A stretch of 64,000 bases of DNA from Batillaria attramentaria (GCA_018292915.2 JACVVK020000056.1:2020001-2084000), one strand, 5' to 3'. Positions 22,425-33,488 are shown, counted from the first letter of the stretch. Notes: generated by a model from the letters alone, not told the origin. Made by a program: numbers and translations.

Positions 22425-23186
22425 GTTTCCAAGCAGCAGCACCGAGTGTTTCCATTTTCGAATATGAGTAGCACCGAGTGTTTCCATTTTCAAATATGAG
22501 TAGCATCGAGTGTTTCCATTTTCAAATTTGAATAGCACCGAGTGTTTCCATTTTCAAATATGAGCAGCACTGAGTGTTTCCATTTTCAAATACGAGTAGC
22601 ACCGTGTGTTTCCATTTTCAGATTTGAGTAGCACCGAGTGTTTCCATTTTCAAATATGAGTAGCACCGAGTGTTTCCATTTTCAAATTTGAATAGCACCG
22701 AGTGTTTCCATGTTCAAATATGAGCAGCACTGAGTGTTTCCATTTTCAAATACGAGTAGCACCGTGTGTTTCCATTTTCAGATTTGAGTAGCACCGAGTG
22801 TTTCCATTTTCAAATTAGAGTAGCACCGAGTGTTTCCATTTTCAAATTTCAGTAGCACGAAGTCTTTCCATTTTCAAATTTCAGTAACACCGAGTGTTTC
22901 CATTTTCAAATTTGAGCAGCACCGAGTGTTTTCATTTTCAAATTTGAGTGGCACCGAGTGTTTCTATTTTCAAATTTGAGTGGCACCGAGTGTTTCCATG
23001 TTCAAATATGAGTAGCACCGAGTGTTTCCATTTTCAAATATGAGTAGCACCGAGTGTTTCCATTTTCAAATATGAGTAGCACCGAGTGTTTCCATTTTCA
23101 AATATGAGTAGCACCGAGTGTTTCCAAATTTAAGTAGCACCGAGTGTTTCCATTTTCAAATTTGAGTAGCACTGAGTGTTTCCAAC
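22425..23186. repeat. 32-bp satellite, about 24 units, with 160-bp higher-order repeat
   Basis: The unit contains gtagcaccgagtgtttccat and tttcaaatatga. A block of five variant units starting near 22529 is repeated near 22689 with the same variant order (gaatagc, gagcagcactg, cgagtagcaccgtg, gatttgag). Confidence 0.92.
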
Positions 23187-23199
23187 GGACTTCGGTTTG

Positions 23200-24040
23200 T
23201 CGGTGTGAAACTAAAGGGGCTGTTTAACACCCAGACAACCAATTTGACAAACGTCATACTACAATGCAAAGACGTATGCATTCTCATAATTATTTTAATG
23301 CTCACAGAGTTCTGAGCTGTTTTCATGGTAGCTATCATCACCCCGCTTACACACCTTGACAGTGACAGCGTCTCAGTGTAATGCTGGCACTGTGCCAGAA
23401 GCGTACGCGATGACGCGGCGACCACACTGAGCACTCCTGTAGGGTAACAACAGTCGTGGAATTTGAGTGTTCGACCGCTCGTGCAAAGTGTAAACAGCAT
23501 TGTAATAATGATAATATAAGAAGACGAAGAAACTCATCAATATAAGCGCTTTATCCTAAACATTTGGCTCAAAGCGCCGCGAGCTATACCCAACACGCAC
23601 GCTCACATAAATCACACGCATTCTCTCGCACAATGGACGTGAACACATTACAATCACGTGGTGCGAAGAGCCAGCTCAGCGATTTAAACAAATAAAATTA
23701 ACATAAAAGGAACAGAAACCACTTAACTTTCACAAAGGACGGGTCAACGTTTCGGCTTTCGCCTTCCTCAGGACACAAACAAATTGTTCAGCTTGTAACA
23801 ACTTCGCAGTCATTAACGTTTCCTTTCCAGCGATTTAAGTTTCGGAATTTTTTTTTTTTTTTTTTTTTTAGAATTGCGTTTGGTTGTTTTTCTTAATTTT
23901 CTGGGCTAAGTGTCCAAAGCATTAAGAGTTGTACTAATCATCGAGATGGGGCATTTCGAGCGTACAGGCGTTCTCACGAGCGAAACTGGTCCGAAACATA
24001 AGTCGGCCTAGCAAAGATGATATTAGCCCCGTCGAAACAC
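23200..24040 (+). repeat. Family F copy split by insertions
   Basis: The first half (to about 23505) and the second half (from about 23922, gcattaagagttgtactaat) are contiguous in other copies. About 400 bp including an inverted SINE C lies between them. Confidence 0.65.
23540..23700 (-). repeat. SINE family C, inverted
   Basis: ggctcaaagcgccgcgagct, then cacgcacgctcac and cacgtggtgcgaagagcca: the reverse complement of 55-200. Confidence 0.7.
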
Positions 24041-24084
24041 ACGACTTTTTTCCCTGAGGGCAATCCTCGTTGAAACGTTTGAAT

Positions 24085-24360
24085 TGCAGGTGCCGTAGTT
24101 CCCGGGCCTGGTTACTACCGGGATATTTATGACAGGAAGCGAGGAATGCGGCCCTGTCCCGCAGTTCTAAACCACACGCATAGCATCCATAGCATCATCT
24201 TACCATCATCCTCATCTCCATCATCATGCATAATTTTTTTTAAAAATTAAAAATTGTCCCAGCTTCCGAGCCCTCCGTGGATTCTACCCATTACCTGGGA
24301 GGAACACCACTGGAGCTGGCAAAAGAGTTGGAGCAGCACACACAAAAAAAAAAAAAAAAA
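24085..24360 (+). repeat. SINE family A, 3' half with poly-A tail
   Basis: Starts at gcaggtgccgtagttcccgg and runs through the catcatc-rich part to ggagctggcaaaagagttgg and a poly-A tail. Confidence 0.75.
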
Positions 24361-24529
24361 TTGATTCGGGTCCATTTTCACTGCACCCCTTGTAAATGGG
24401 AAATAGGAGGCCTTGGACTGTTCGCATAAACAGACAGACCGCTCACTGCTTCACAATACTTCACAATGGCTGGAGGTTAATCACGGTTTGTCAAGCTGCT
24501 CAGCAAGGATCCGTGGTGACAATTAACCC

Positions 24530-24725
24530 CGGCGCTAATGGACAGTAGTCTGAAAAAGTAATCAATTAACGAAGAAGCCAACGTACAGAAGTCTGGAAAA
24601 TAACCAGTTAACAAAGAAGGCAATCGACACTAGCCCATACAATAATCAGTTTAACAGAGAAGCTGGTGCGCGCTGGTTTAGGCAGTAATCAATGTAACAG
24701 AGAAGCCAATATGGATAATGGTCCA
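24530..24725. repeat. Degenerate tandem repeat, about 55 bp unit
   Basis: Four imperfect units share taatcaat/aaccagtt, aac(a/g)(a/g)agaag(c/g)c and a following variable part. Confidence 0.55.
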
Positions 24726-25600
24726 TTAGAAAAACAACACTCACGAATGTAGGCAAACATCGTGTTTGTCGTCGGACAAGTGGACAGAGAGGGTGAGCGT
24801 TTACTTTCGCATACATGCGTCCATTCTTTCGTCTTTTTTCTCCCCCCTCCCCCCCCCCTCCCCGCTCTCCCACCCCCTTTTGTGTTTAACCCGATGGCAA
24901 GTACCAAGCCCTACATGTCAAGGTTACATGAATGACAACAACACAGTTTTGGACTGTTGAAATTTATTTTTTTTATCCGAACAATCAGCAGTTCTAGCGC
25001 AAAAAAAGGTTTTTAATTTATGTCCCCTAGTATTATATAATTTTAGGAATGTTTTTGTTTTTGTTTTTGTTTTTTTTGGTTTTTTTTTACCAGTCTTTTA
25101 TCATACTGACCTGCACTGGTTCTGTCAAAGAAAAACGTACAGCTGTCGAAAATTCATACTGCCCAGTTTTGCCTTAGAGATGTTTTGTTTGGGGGGGGGG
25201 GAAGGATGGGGGAGGGAGGGGGAGGGATGTTAATGTACAATTGTGTATAACTCTCGTGGTGAGAGTTTGTCGCGCCAGTAATTACTGAACACCGACACCA
25301 GAGAAATGCATGCATCAGAAAATAATAAAATCGTTGAATCTCAACGGAGCCTCATGAATACGAGTGTCACAACCTGTAGAAAATGAGTTTAATTTTCCAG
25401 AAAATTATTCTTGCACAATTTCTAAAACGCAGCAGATTGTGATGAACTGATCGTTTCATGTGATTGGTAGATTCAAAACACACTCATTACAGCTTAAAGG
25501 GTTACTGCCGTCTGGTTTAGGCAATATGGTCGCGTACGACAGCGACGAAGTACACGGATTTCAAAATTTCGGATGAGCCCAGAGCAGTGACCATGGTCCG
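24726..25600. other. Spacer, no gene
   Basis: C-rich and T-rich tracts (24840-24880, 25045-25090, 25190-25230); no coding signal. Confidence 0.5.
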
Positions 25601-25604
25601 TTTG

Positions 25605-25925
25605 ACCCCCCCTCCCACCCCCCCCCCCCCCCCCCCCCCCCCCCAAACGGTTTTTGTTTGTTTGTTTGTTTGTTTGTTTGTTTGTTTGTTTGTTTGTTTG
25701 TTTGTTTGTTTGTTTGTTTGTTTTGGGGGGATCGGTTTTTGTTGCTGTTCGTGTTGTTTTTGTTTGTTTGTGTTTTGGTTTTGGGTGTTGTGTATTTTGG
25801 CATTTTTGTTGTTTTTCAAGAGTTTTGTTTTTTGTTTTGTTGTGGTTGTTGTTGTGTGGAGGGGGGAGGGGGAGGGGGGGTCGGGGGGGGGGGAATGGAG
25901 GGGGGTGGAGGCGGCAAGTTGGTAC
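25605..25925. repeat. Low-complexity block: poly-C, (GTTT)n, poly-G
   Basis: About 40 bp of C-rich sequence, then 16-18 copies of GTTT (25653-25722), then T/G-rich and G-rich DNA. It gives spurious Cys/Leu/Phe-rich frames. Confidence 0.95.
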
Positions 25926-26815
25926 TGCCGTAAGTTTGCGAACACAGCGACTTTCGTCACGTCACTTGTCAGCCAAGACTTAGTGAAACCCGCCTACCAT
26001 TTCTGTATCTTATAAACGATGTAGACGGTGTAGTACATCGCCAAACAAAACTAGACAACAATAACCATCTCAGCATCATCGCAGGAACAGCCAACGGTCA
26101 TTAGCAGCCACAACTGGGCATCGGCCTCCGATCGAACGTTTTCAATTAACCGGCTTCTGATAGGTAACACCTACCCAAGCTGACAGAACGCGCACGCATG
26201 GGTGCATGCAAATTATCACATCCAATCAAGTCGTGAAAGTCACCCGTGAATCTTATTTAGCGGCGTGGCACGCGTCCTAGATGGGCTGAGGACGCTCAGG
26301 GCTTTTCCTGCCTGCCATCTGCGCGGTTTCCCAGGAGATACAACAGCGGGTTTATCTGTGTCACAAGAGGTACTGCGTGTAGGAGACTGTTGACTGTTCT
26401 TCTGGTCACATGTCAGATACAATGTCTAGTGGATCACCGCACTAATAATATCCGTCTGGCCAGACTGTCCTCCGTTGCGTTCATCGCTCAGTGTGGTAGC
26501 CGGAGAATTTTCAGGCAGGTCATTCTTACACAAAACCGTTGACTCCCACAGCCGGTTGCAAAAGTGCGGCAGCGAACGTTTCATCGATTTTTTTTAAAAA
26601 GAAGTTCATCACAGTGAGTTAAAGCAGACAACAAAGCTTTGACTAAACAGTGGCCTTTGTTTTCATCTTCGGCGTTCGATGGGGGTTGCGTCTTCATATC
26701 CGTTGTCCCGTCGCCCCGTGTGTGCTGCACATAGGGCAGTTCACTGAGGCTCAAGTCCCGTGCTGAGCCCAACGACCTGGAGCACTGACAGCGGCAATAA
26801 TCCGAAACTGGCGTC
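25926..26815. other. 5' flank of receptor gene 4
   Basis: No other gene recognised. It should contain the promoter of the gene at 26816; no single element can be assigned with confidence. Confidence 0.4.
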
Positions 26816-28291
26816 ATGCAGTCCTGCGTCTCCAAGATTGTACTGGCGGTCGCAGTCATGACGATAGCGACACAACTAGTCGTTCACGGTGAAGTTTACT
26901 CTAATAGCTCTGCCTTTTACAAGCTGCAGTCGACATTGTTTAAGGGCTACTCCCCTAACATCCGGCCCGTTCGTCGAGCGGCCGACGCCACCGAAGTGAA
27001 CCTCCACCTGCACGTGAAAAGGATCGTTGACGTGGACGTGAAGGCGCAGAAGCTGAGCCAGGTGGTCTACATGGACATCATCTGGAAGGACGAGTTCATC
27101 ACGTGGGACCCGAAGAAGTTTGACAACGTCCAGAACTTTCTGGTCAGGCAGAAAGACATCTGGACTCCGGACCTGATGTTCGGACCACACATCTCGGGGC
27201 AACCGTTGAGAATGGGTCACGACAACATGCTGCTGATGGTGTGGTATGACGGGCGAGTGTCGTGGACTCCGGATCTCACGATAGACACAGCGTGTACCAT
27301 GGACATCACCAACTATCCCTTCGACGAGCAGCGATGTACGTGGCAATTGTACCCATGGATGTCGGACAAGGAGCACGTGAAACTCACTGTTCGAAACCTG
27401 AGCGATATTTTTGACATGCTGATCAGTGAGAATGTCGAGTGGAAACTTACCGATGTTCGCGGTCAGACGTGTGACTTCAAGAACGAATACTTCGAGTTTT
27501 CCTGTGTGAAATTCACGTACGTGTTGAAACGTCGGGCGACGTTCCTTGTGCTTACTGTGGTCATACCCACGGTGATGCTTGCCGTCATTTCTACCTTAGT
27601 TTTTGCTTTGCCCGTGGATTCCGGAGAGAAGATCTCGCTGAGCGTGGCGCCGGTGCTGGCCTTCGTCCTCATGTTGTCCATCATGATGAATGTGCTGCCA
27701 CAGTCGTCTCTCCAGACCTCCGTCTTCGTCGTCTATCTTGTCTTTCTCGTCGTCTGCTCAACCCTCTCCATCAGTCTCACGGTGGCGGTTCTTTCCCTTA
27801 GGCGCAGGCCCGATTGTCTCCCCTTGCCGAAATTCGCCATCACGTTTGTCCGCCTTGTCAGTGGATACGGGTGTCGGTGTATCTGCTTCAGCAAGTGCTC
27901 AGATGCTCGGCGATCTCAAAGCGCCGTACATCGCGAGACGGGAGCCCCGCCTGCTGTGTACATCAGCGACGAAATGGATGGTACCGACACTTACATCTTC
28001 AGACCCTACACGTCTAACTGCACCTCCGATGCTGTTGTTGACCGCAGAAGGAGTCGATGTTCGAGCGAAATTATACCCGCAACTACCGACCTCGAAACGA
28101 AAGTCAGCCGGATTTCCATCAACGCGGCCTTCAAATGCTGCTGGCGCCATGACGCGGCTGTTGAGTGGTGTGACGTAGCTAAAGCTTGTGATTACGTCTT
28201 ATTTCGTGTCTTTGCTTTCGTCATCGCCTTGGCTACAGTGGCCTGTTTCACCCTCATGGACAACGGTGTTTGGAGTTTGAAGTCAAACTAA
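26816..28291 (+). CDS. Nicotinic-type Cys-loop receptor subunit 4 (intronless)
   Basis: 491 residues. The start Met directly precedes a signal peptide ending near residue 25. The extracellular domain includes the Cys loop (C, 13 residues, C, with YPFDEQ), a loop-B Trp, and two loop-C cysteines ten residues apart. After M1 comes GEK, then an M2 with Pro at about 7', M3, a cytoplasmic loop of about 125 residues and M4. It is the closest paralogue of the gene at 14950-16458, sharing most of its ligand domain. The two are separated by about 10 kb of repeats. The Glu-Lys before M2 argues for cation selectivity; the ligand is unknown. The lack of vicinal loop-C cysteines makes a classical acetylcholine-binding alpha role unlikely. 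One exon. Confidence 0.94.
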   Translation: MQSCVSKIVLAVAVMTIATQLVVHGEVYSNSSAFYKLQSTLFKGYSPNIRPVRRAADATEVNLHLHVKRIVDVDVKAQKLSQVVYMDIIWKDEFITWDPKKFDNVQNFLVRQKDIWTPDLMFGPHISGQPLRMGHDNMLLMVWYDGRVSWTPDLTIDTACTMDITNYPFDEQRCTWQLYPWMSDKEHVKLTVRNLSDIFDMLISENVEWKLTDVRGQTCDFKNEYFEFSCVKFTYVLKRRATFLVLTVVIPTVMLAVISTLVFALPVDSGEKISLSVAPVLAFVLMLSIMMNVLPQSSLQTSVFVVYLVFLVVCSTLSISLTVAVLSLRRRPDCLPLPKFAITFVRLVSGYGCRCICFSKCSDARRSQSAVHRETGAPPAVYISDEMDGTDTYIFRPYTSNCTSDAVVDRRRSRCSSEIIPATTDLETKVSRISINAAFKCCWRHDAAVEWCDVAKACDYVLFRVFAFVIALATVACFTLMDNGVWSLKSN

Positions 28292-28317
28292 TCTTGTCTC
28301 GACGAAGTCTCGGTCGT

Positions 28318-28870
28318 TGAAACTACTCAAAGGTTCAAAGATTCCAAGATTTTATTCCTTTCTCCCCATTTGGGGTATGGAGGAATGTCAAGTAATGCAT
28401 CATACATGATTCTCATACGTACAGAATGACAAAAACACATGCAGGACGGAAGAAATCACAACAGTCTAAACTGCACATCGCATATGTTACAAAAGAACAA
28501 ACAAAAACAATAGTGCACGTGTGTGAGGTGAAACATGTCAACATAGTTACAAACATATCTACATGACATACTAGACGATTCTACTATTTCTAATTAATTT
28601 TGCCAGACTTAGCAATGTTTTCTTTGGTAGTTCTAGTGATATGTACCTGCAGAAATTAAAAGATGAAAATGGTCTGCGAAATGTGGATGGTATAACATGA
28701 TGCCTTTCAGCTAGAAATTTTGGGCATTCCATGATAAAATACAATTACTGATATATCGCATCTAGAGCAGAGTCTGTTCTCTTTGGGTGTGCCATTTCGC
28801 CTACCAAGTTCAAGTCCAAGCACTGATTTTTCTTCAAAGACATTACTTCAATGCTAAACTGTTTCTGTCA
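28318..28870 (-). repeat. Probable non-LTR element 3' part
   Basis: Read on the minus strand it ends with ccccaaatggggagaaagga followed by ataaaatctt, the stem-plus-AATAAA form of LINE 3' ends. No intact coding frame. Confidence 0.45.
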
Positions 28871-28942
28871 GTGTTAGGAGTGCACACCAAAAAAAAATAA
28901 AAAAATGAAAGGGTGGTGGCTGTACAAGAAATTCTTTCCCAC

Positions 28943-29432
28943 CGGCCCCCGTAGTGTAGTGGTTAGCACTTCGGACCATGGACCGAGAGACCCGTGTTCG
29001 AGTCCCAGCCGAGGAAAGCGGGATTTTTCCTACCTAGGTCGGCCCCTACCCAGAGCGGGTGTGCTATGGGCCCAATGGGGAGGCTGTTGCCACACAGCCG
29101 AGATTCACCCACTTCACGGGTGTGACGTTGGGGGTGCTTCCCTTGGTATGACACGTCTTATGATGTGGATAATTACACGGCCGACACCGCAGGTGCCGTA
29201 GTTCCCGGGCCTTGTTAAAGCCGGGATATTTATGACAGGAAACGTGGAATGCGGCCCTGTCCCGCAGTCCCAAACCACAGTGACCTCCATAGCATCGTCT
29301 TATCTTCATCCTCATCTCCACCATTATGCATAATAAAATTTGCCCCAGCTTCCGAGCCCTCCGTGGATTCCAACCATGACCTGGGAGGAACACCACCTGG
29401 GCTGAGAAAAGAGTTGTGGCAGAAAAAAAAAT
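28943..29432 (+). repeat. tRNA-derived SINE, family A, full length
   Basis: Head gtagtgtagtggttagcact, B-box-like gtgttcgagtccc, full body and 3' part ending in agaaaagagttgtggcaga plus poly-A. This is the best reference copy in the window. Confidence 0.85.
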
Positions 29433-30284
29433 CTTTCCCACTTACCTAAGTAACATGTGCTGTTATTACCAAAGACATTACATTACATATAATGTCTTTG
29501 GTTATTACTATATTAGCCACCAAGAACAGCAGAGACATTCGTTCGTCACTTCAATCTTCTTTTCGAAAAGAAACAAATCTTACTTCAGGCACATTGTATT
29601 TTTGTTTTGCTGCTACACTAGATATAAACCTGACTGTTCACTTCCGTTTTTTGGTTTTTTTTAATCACGTTTCTAAAGCGCAATTCTCGGCAAACAACTC
29701 ATTACGCATTCACTCGTCACTCACACGCACATAATCCTTACGCAGCAGCTGCTTCGGCAATCAGTAAAATGCCAGTTGGAACAAATAGGTTTTTAACTCT
29801 GATTCGAAAAAAGCCGAAGTAGGTTGCTGTCTCGCGCTAGCGGCTATCGAGTTCCAGATTACAGGAGTAGCACAGCGGAAAGAGCGATTTCAAATGTTGC
29901 CCAGGAACTTTGAGGAGTTTTTTCACTGGATGAGCGGAGGGTACGTGGCGGATTGTATGTGGATAATGAGGTGGAGGATTGTCTCTGTGCTCTCGGAAAA
30001 GCCCACCAGCCCATCTCTCAGAAGTTTTTACTGCGTCGTCTTAAACACTGTTCCAGTGTTCTGGTTCAAGGTAAGGACTCTGCCACGCCCTTTCATGAAC
30101 AACAACTGAACACTACATCCTTGGGAGCAAGACTGACTTAGAATGAACTTTGTAAGGCATTTATGAATGTGGCAGCAAGTTTGGGACTTCTGGATTTGAA
30201 ACTATGGTATTGTTTTGACCACCATTTTGACCGGGACATCTCTCAGGGAACTACAGATCTGACTATGACCAAGAAATGATTATT

Positions 30285-30285
<1 letters not shown>
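29433..30285. other. Spacer, no gene assigned
   Basis: Open frames at 29894-30141 have a possible donor (aaggtaag near 30070), but the translations match nothing I recognise. Confidence 0.4.

Positions 30286-30370
<85 letters not shown>
30286..30370. repeat. (GT)n microsatellite
   Basis: About 80 bp of GT. Confidence 0.95.
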
Positions 30371-30373
<3 letters not shown>

Positions 30374-30751
30374 CGAGCGAGATAGAAACAATATTTAAGT
30401 TGTTCACTCGTAGTGACATGACAAATGCGCTTCGTGTGTACTAACCTCAATCTTTTGATTTCATTGTGACATTTTTTTTTTTTTTCGTAATGTGTCATCC
30501 ATCAACACGAAATGATAGTATCAATATTGGATGGGCGCAACGGAGATGAAAAAAAAAAGGAAGTCTGTATCGACATTGTCCACAGAGATAACGGAGGTAC
30601 TGTGTAATATGAATCTTGTCGTCTCTTTTGATTGTATCTCACAGCATTGCTTCGTCGCTTGTCCTTTTGTACGTGTATATCATCGGTCGTTGCGCATTAA
30701 AAAGCACTGGGTAGCATAAATTGTTCACCCCGGACAAATGGTTTGTGTGAA

Positions 30752-30754
<3 letters not shown>

Positions 30755-30820
<66 letters not shown>

Positions 30821-30853
30821 CGCGCGCGTGCGTGCGTGCGTGTGCACGCGCGT

Positions 30854-30928
<75 letters not shown>

Positions 30929-30950
30929 GTCTGTGTCTGTGTGTGTTAGG
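30755..30950. repeat. Compound (GT)n(GC)n(GT)n(CTGT)n microsatellite
   Basis: GT run, a GCGCGC patch, a second GT run, then about eight CTGT repeats. Confidence 0.95.
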
Positions 30951-31534
30951 GAGCGCGGGGGGGGGGGGGGGTTGTAGCTACGCTTGTATCTATGTTCACA
31001 CTAACCGCACCGCAGTAATCTAAAGTTTAAAATGAAGAATTTATAGCATTAAATAGCAGCTGCACGATAGTTTTGTAGTCCTGCGTCAATCATCTTTGGC
31101 CGATTGTATATTCATAGTCGCAGCCCGTTATTTTAGTAGATGGTGTATCGTCGTTGTTGTCGTCAACATCTCATTACGTGGTAGATGTTTCCACCGGGCA
31201 CATTTTTTTTTCTTTTTTGAAAAAATAAATGCGTTCTGTCCCTGGTAAGCTACCAACAGTCTAGTCCCTGAAAACTGAATAATATGGAATTAAAATGAAC
31301 TGTTATAATGAAACTTTGATGATATTGTTCAGCCGGGAGATATCAAAACTTGTTCAAACAGCGGCAGCAGCTGTTTTCTTTCGCGAAGTCTACTTGCATG
31401 CTGACATGCTGACAACAATCTAGGGGACACCTGTTCTGCAGACTTCGTCCCCTACTGTTACTTAACTGGTCTGCACTGTCAAAAAACAGCCGCAAACATT
31501 GTTTCTTTATTTTACACTGCGGATGCTGCGACTG
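30951..31534. other. Spacer, no gene
   Basis: Poly-G at 30958-30971; otherwise nothing recognised. Confidence 0.5.
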
Positions 31535-31601
31535 TGCATAATGCAGGCAACTCTGTCACAGTTGCACATTTGCAGAGTTTATAGTGCTTCGGGGACCCTA
31601 A

Positions 31602-31926
31602 AGCCGGTGTAACAGGCCGGAGTATACCCCTGGCTACTTTATACCCTCGGGTATAAAGTAGCCTAGGCCGGTTCAACCCCCTGGGTATAGATCAGCCCAG
31701 GCCGGATTCAAAGTACAGCCCGGGGGATAGTCTGGGCTAGGCCAGTTTATACGGGGGGATAGTCTGGGCTAGGCCAGTTTATGCGGGGGGATAGTCTGGG
31801 CTAGGCCAGTTTATACGGGGGGATAGTCTGGGCTAGGCCAGTTTATACGGGGGTACAGTCTGGGCTAGGCCAGTTTATACGGGGGTATACTCCAGGCGGG
31901 GTATAATCTGGACTGCTACACCGGCT
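31602..31926. mobile_element. Inverted-repeat element with internal 32-bp tandem repeats
   Basis: The ends are agccggtgtaacag and ctgctacaccggct, inverted with one mismatch. Inside are about five units of ggatagtctgggctaggcca with gtttata(c/t)gcgg-type joints. Non-coding. The terminal CCGGTGTA(A/G)CA is also found at the ends of the fold-back element at 55007-56726. Confidence 0.75.
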
Positions 31927-32242
31927 CTTAACAGGGCACTGCGAAGCGCCACAGTGCTGTCCACAGTTGTGACATAGTTGGGATTTTAGGGGTTTCCGCT
32001 GCTGTGGCGTCATCGCAGCAACCTGGATTTCAAACAGCCACAACTGTGCCTGCGGTTTCCACAACAGATTCTGATTGGCTGTAGTACGTTTCTAGGCGCG
32101 CAAACATGGCGGACAGTGCATCTTCAATCGGTTTGTCACCGAGCACAGCTGTGTTCAGTTTCAGTTATAGGTAGTAGACACACCGAGCGCAACGACTGTG
32201 ATGTGCACATGTGTGTTTCGCGCGCTGTGCCCAGTTAAGAGC
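31924..32242 (+). mobile_element. MITE family E, copy 3 (best termini)
   Basis: The left end gctcttaacagggcactgcg and the right end cgctgtgcccagttaagagc form inverted repeats with two or three mismatches over about 20 bp. Its left end shares three bases with the right end of the preceding element. Confidence 0.8.
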
Positions 32243-32576
32243 AGGTTTAATAAAACCAGTGACTTCATAGTGCTTTTGGTCAGTGAACGAGACACATCGC
32301 TACAGCGTCCAGCGGGTGTTGTGTGCCGCACGAGAAGACTAGCCACTACGATCTTTCTCACTCAATGTCAAAACGCAAACTGATCTGTCAAATCAGGCTG
32401 CCCTTGGAGTTTATATGGGTTTCAGGGACGCCGAAAACACTATAAAAGTGACAGAGTTGGCTGTGCATTTTGCACAGTCGGATAGGGTGGGGTTTTTTGT
32501 TGTTGTTGGTTTTTTTGTTTTTTTGTTTTTTCACGCTGTGTGTGGCTTTTTGTTGATATTGCAGACCTTTAAGGCT

Positions 32577-32967
32577 TTAACTATCAGCCTGCACAAGGAA
32601 GCCGCTAAAACTGGTGACCGGAGCGGCAAAGGTTCCATCACTGTACGCCTCTAGCCAAACTCTCTGACCCCTGGTGAGGTGCACAGCGTACGTGCACGTG
32701 CCCATTTGATAGTAACCGATAGACTGGGTCAGGATGTAGTTGACCTTGTTGCCGTCCTGCACCAGATACATGTTTGCTGTGCCTTTGGGCGCGTAACTCA
32801 TGGTCGTGGCTGTGAAGAAATAGGATCCGTTATAAGGCGCCGTGAACTCTCCGGTGGACGAGTTGTAGCCCTTCCCATGGTTGATGCTGACGTAATTGGG
32901 TATGACGCTATTTCCGAAGAGTATATATCTTTATTTCTGCCAAGCCGGGCGTAGAAAATTACCGATT
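32577..32967 (-). pseudogene. C1q domain exon (last exon), apparently frameshifted
   Basis: Encodes a C1q globular domain: an N-terminal segment with VIFYARLG, then NYVSINHGKGYNSSTG, FTAPYNGSYFFTA, and a C-terminal VWLEAYSDGTF with SFSGFLV just before the stop at 32577. C1q-domain proteins in molluscs are secreted pattern-recognition lectins. A good acceptor (ttctttcaccag) precedes 32967 on the minus strand, and the phase fits the donor at 33488. The two parts of the domain are in different frames. The change falls at a TATATA run (32922-32928) and fits two extra bases there. Either the gene is a pseudogene or allele, or the sequence is wrong at that point; an alternative is a later acceptor near 32910 that drops the first strand. 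Confidence 0.75.
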
Positions 32968-32994
32968 CTGGTGAAAGAAACAAAGAATTCTTCG

Positions 32995-33200
32995 AAACTG
33001 AATTAAGAGTGTTTTGTTGTTGTTGTTGTTGTTGTTGTTGTTTTTGTTTGGGGGGTTGTTGGGGGTTTGTTTGTTTGTTTGTTTGTTTGTTTGTTGTTGT
33101 TGTTTTATTGTTGTTGTTTTTTTGTTTTTTGTTGTTGGGGTTTTTTGTTTGTTTGTTTGTTTGTTGTTTTTTTTTTTTTTTTTTTTGGGGGGGGGGGTCT
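32995..33200. repeat. (GTT)n/(GTTT)n/poly-T/poly-G low-complexity tract
   Basis: Lies in the intron between the two C1q-gene exons. Long open frames are artefacts. Confidence 0.9.
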
Positions 33201-33415
33201 GAGAGAGAACCGAGAACACCAAACAGTCTGTCAACATCACCATCATTACGAGACATGAGGGTGGAGTGGGTGTTTGGGTTATGAGACATGAAAATTTTGA
33301 ACACCAATTCGTTTCAGGATTTCACGATAGTTGTTTCTGTCCTTCTTGTACAGGAGACTACATAAGACGAAAAGGACGGCGTGCGTGCGTGCGTGCGTGC
33401 GTGCGTATGCGTGTG

Positions 33416-33418
<3 letters not shown>

Positions 33419-33478
<60 letters not shown>
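33419..33478. repeat. (GT)n microsatellite
   Basis: Follows a (GTGC)n patch at 33378-33405; intronic in the C1q gene. Confidence 0.95.
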
Positions 33479-33488
33479 TAATGCGTAC

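Larger units (their letters stand above)
31535..32475 (-). repeat. MITE G-like copy split by nested elements
   Basis: About 31535-31600 and 32250-32475 together match the interior of the element at 10782-11194 in inverted orientation (tcagtgaacgagacacatcg; actctgtcacagttgca). The intervening 650 bp consists of two other inverted-repeat elements. Confidence 0.6.

Noticed and set aside
22425..23186. CRISPR-like array of regular repeats
   Set aside because: Units are contiguous with no unique spacers and the DNA is animal nuclear; it is a satellite.
29894..30141. Possible exon with a donor-like aaggtaag
   Set aside because: No recognisable domain, no partner exon, and two overlapping frames look equally good.
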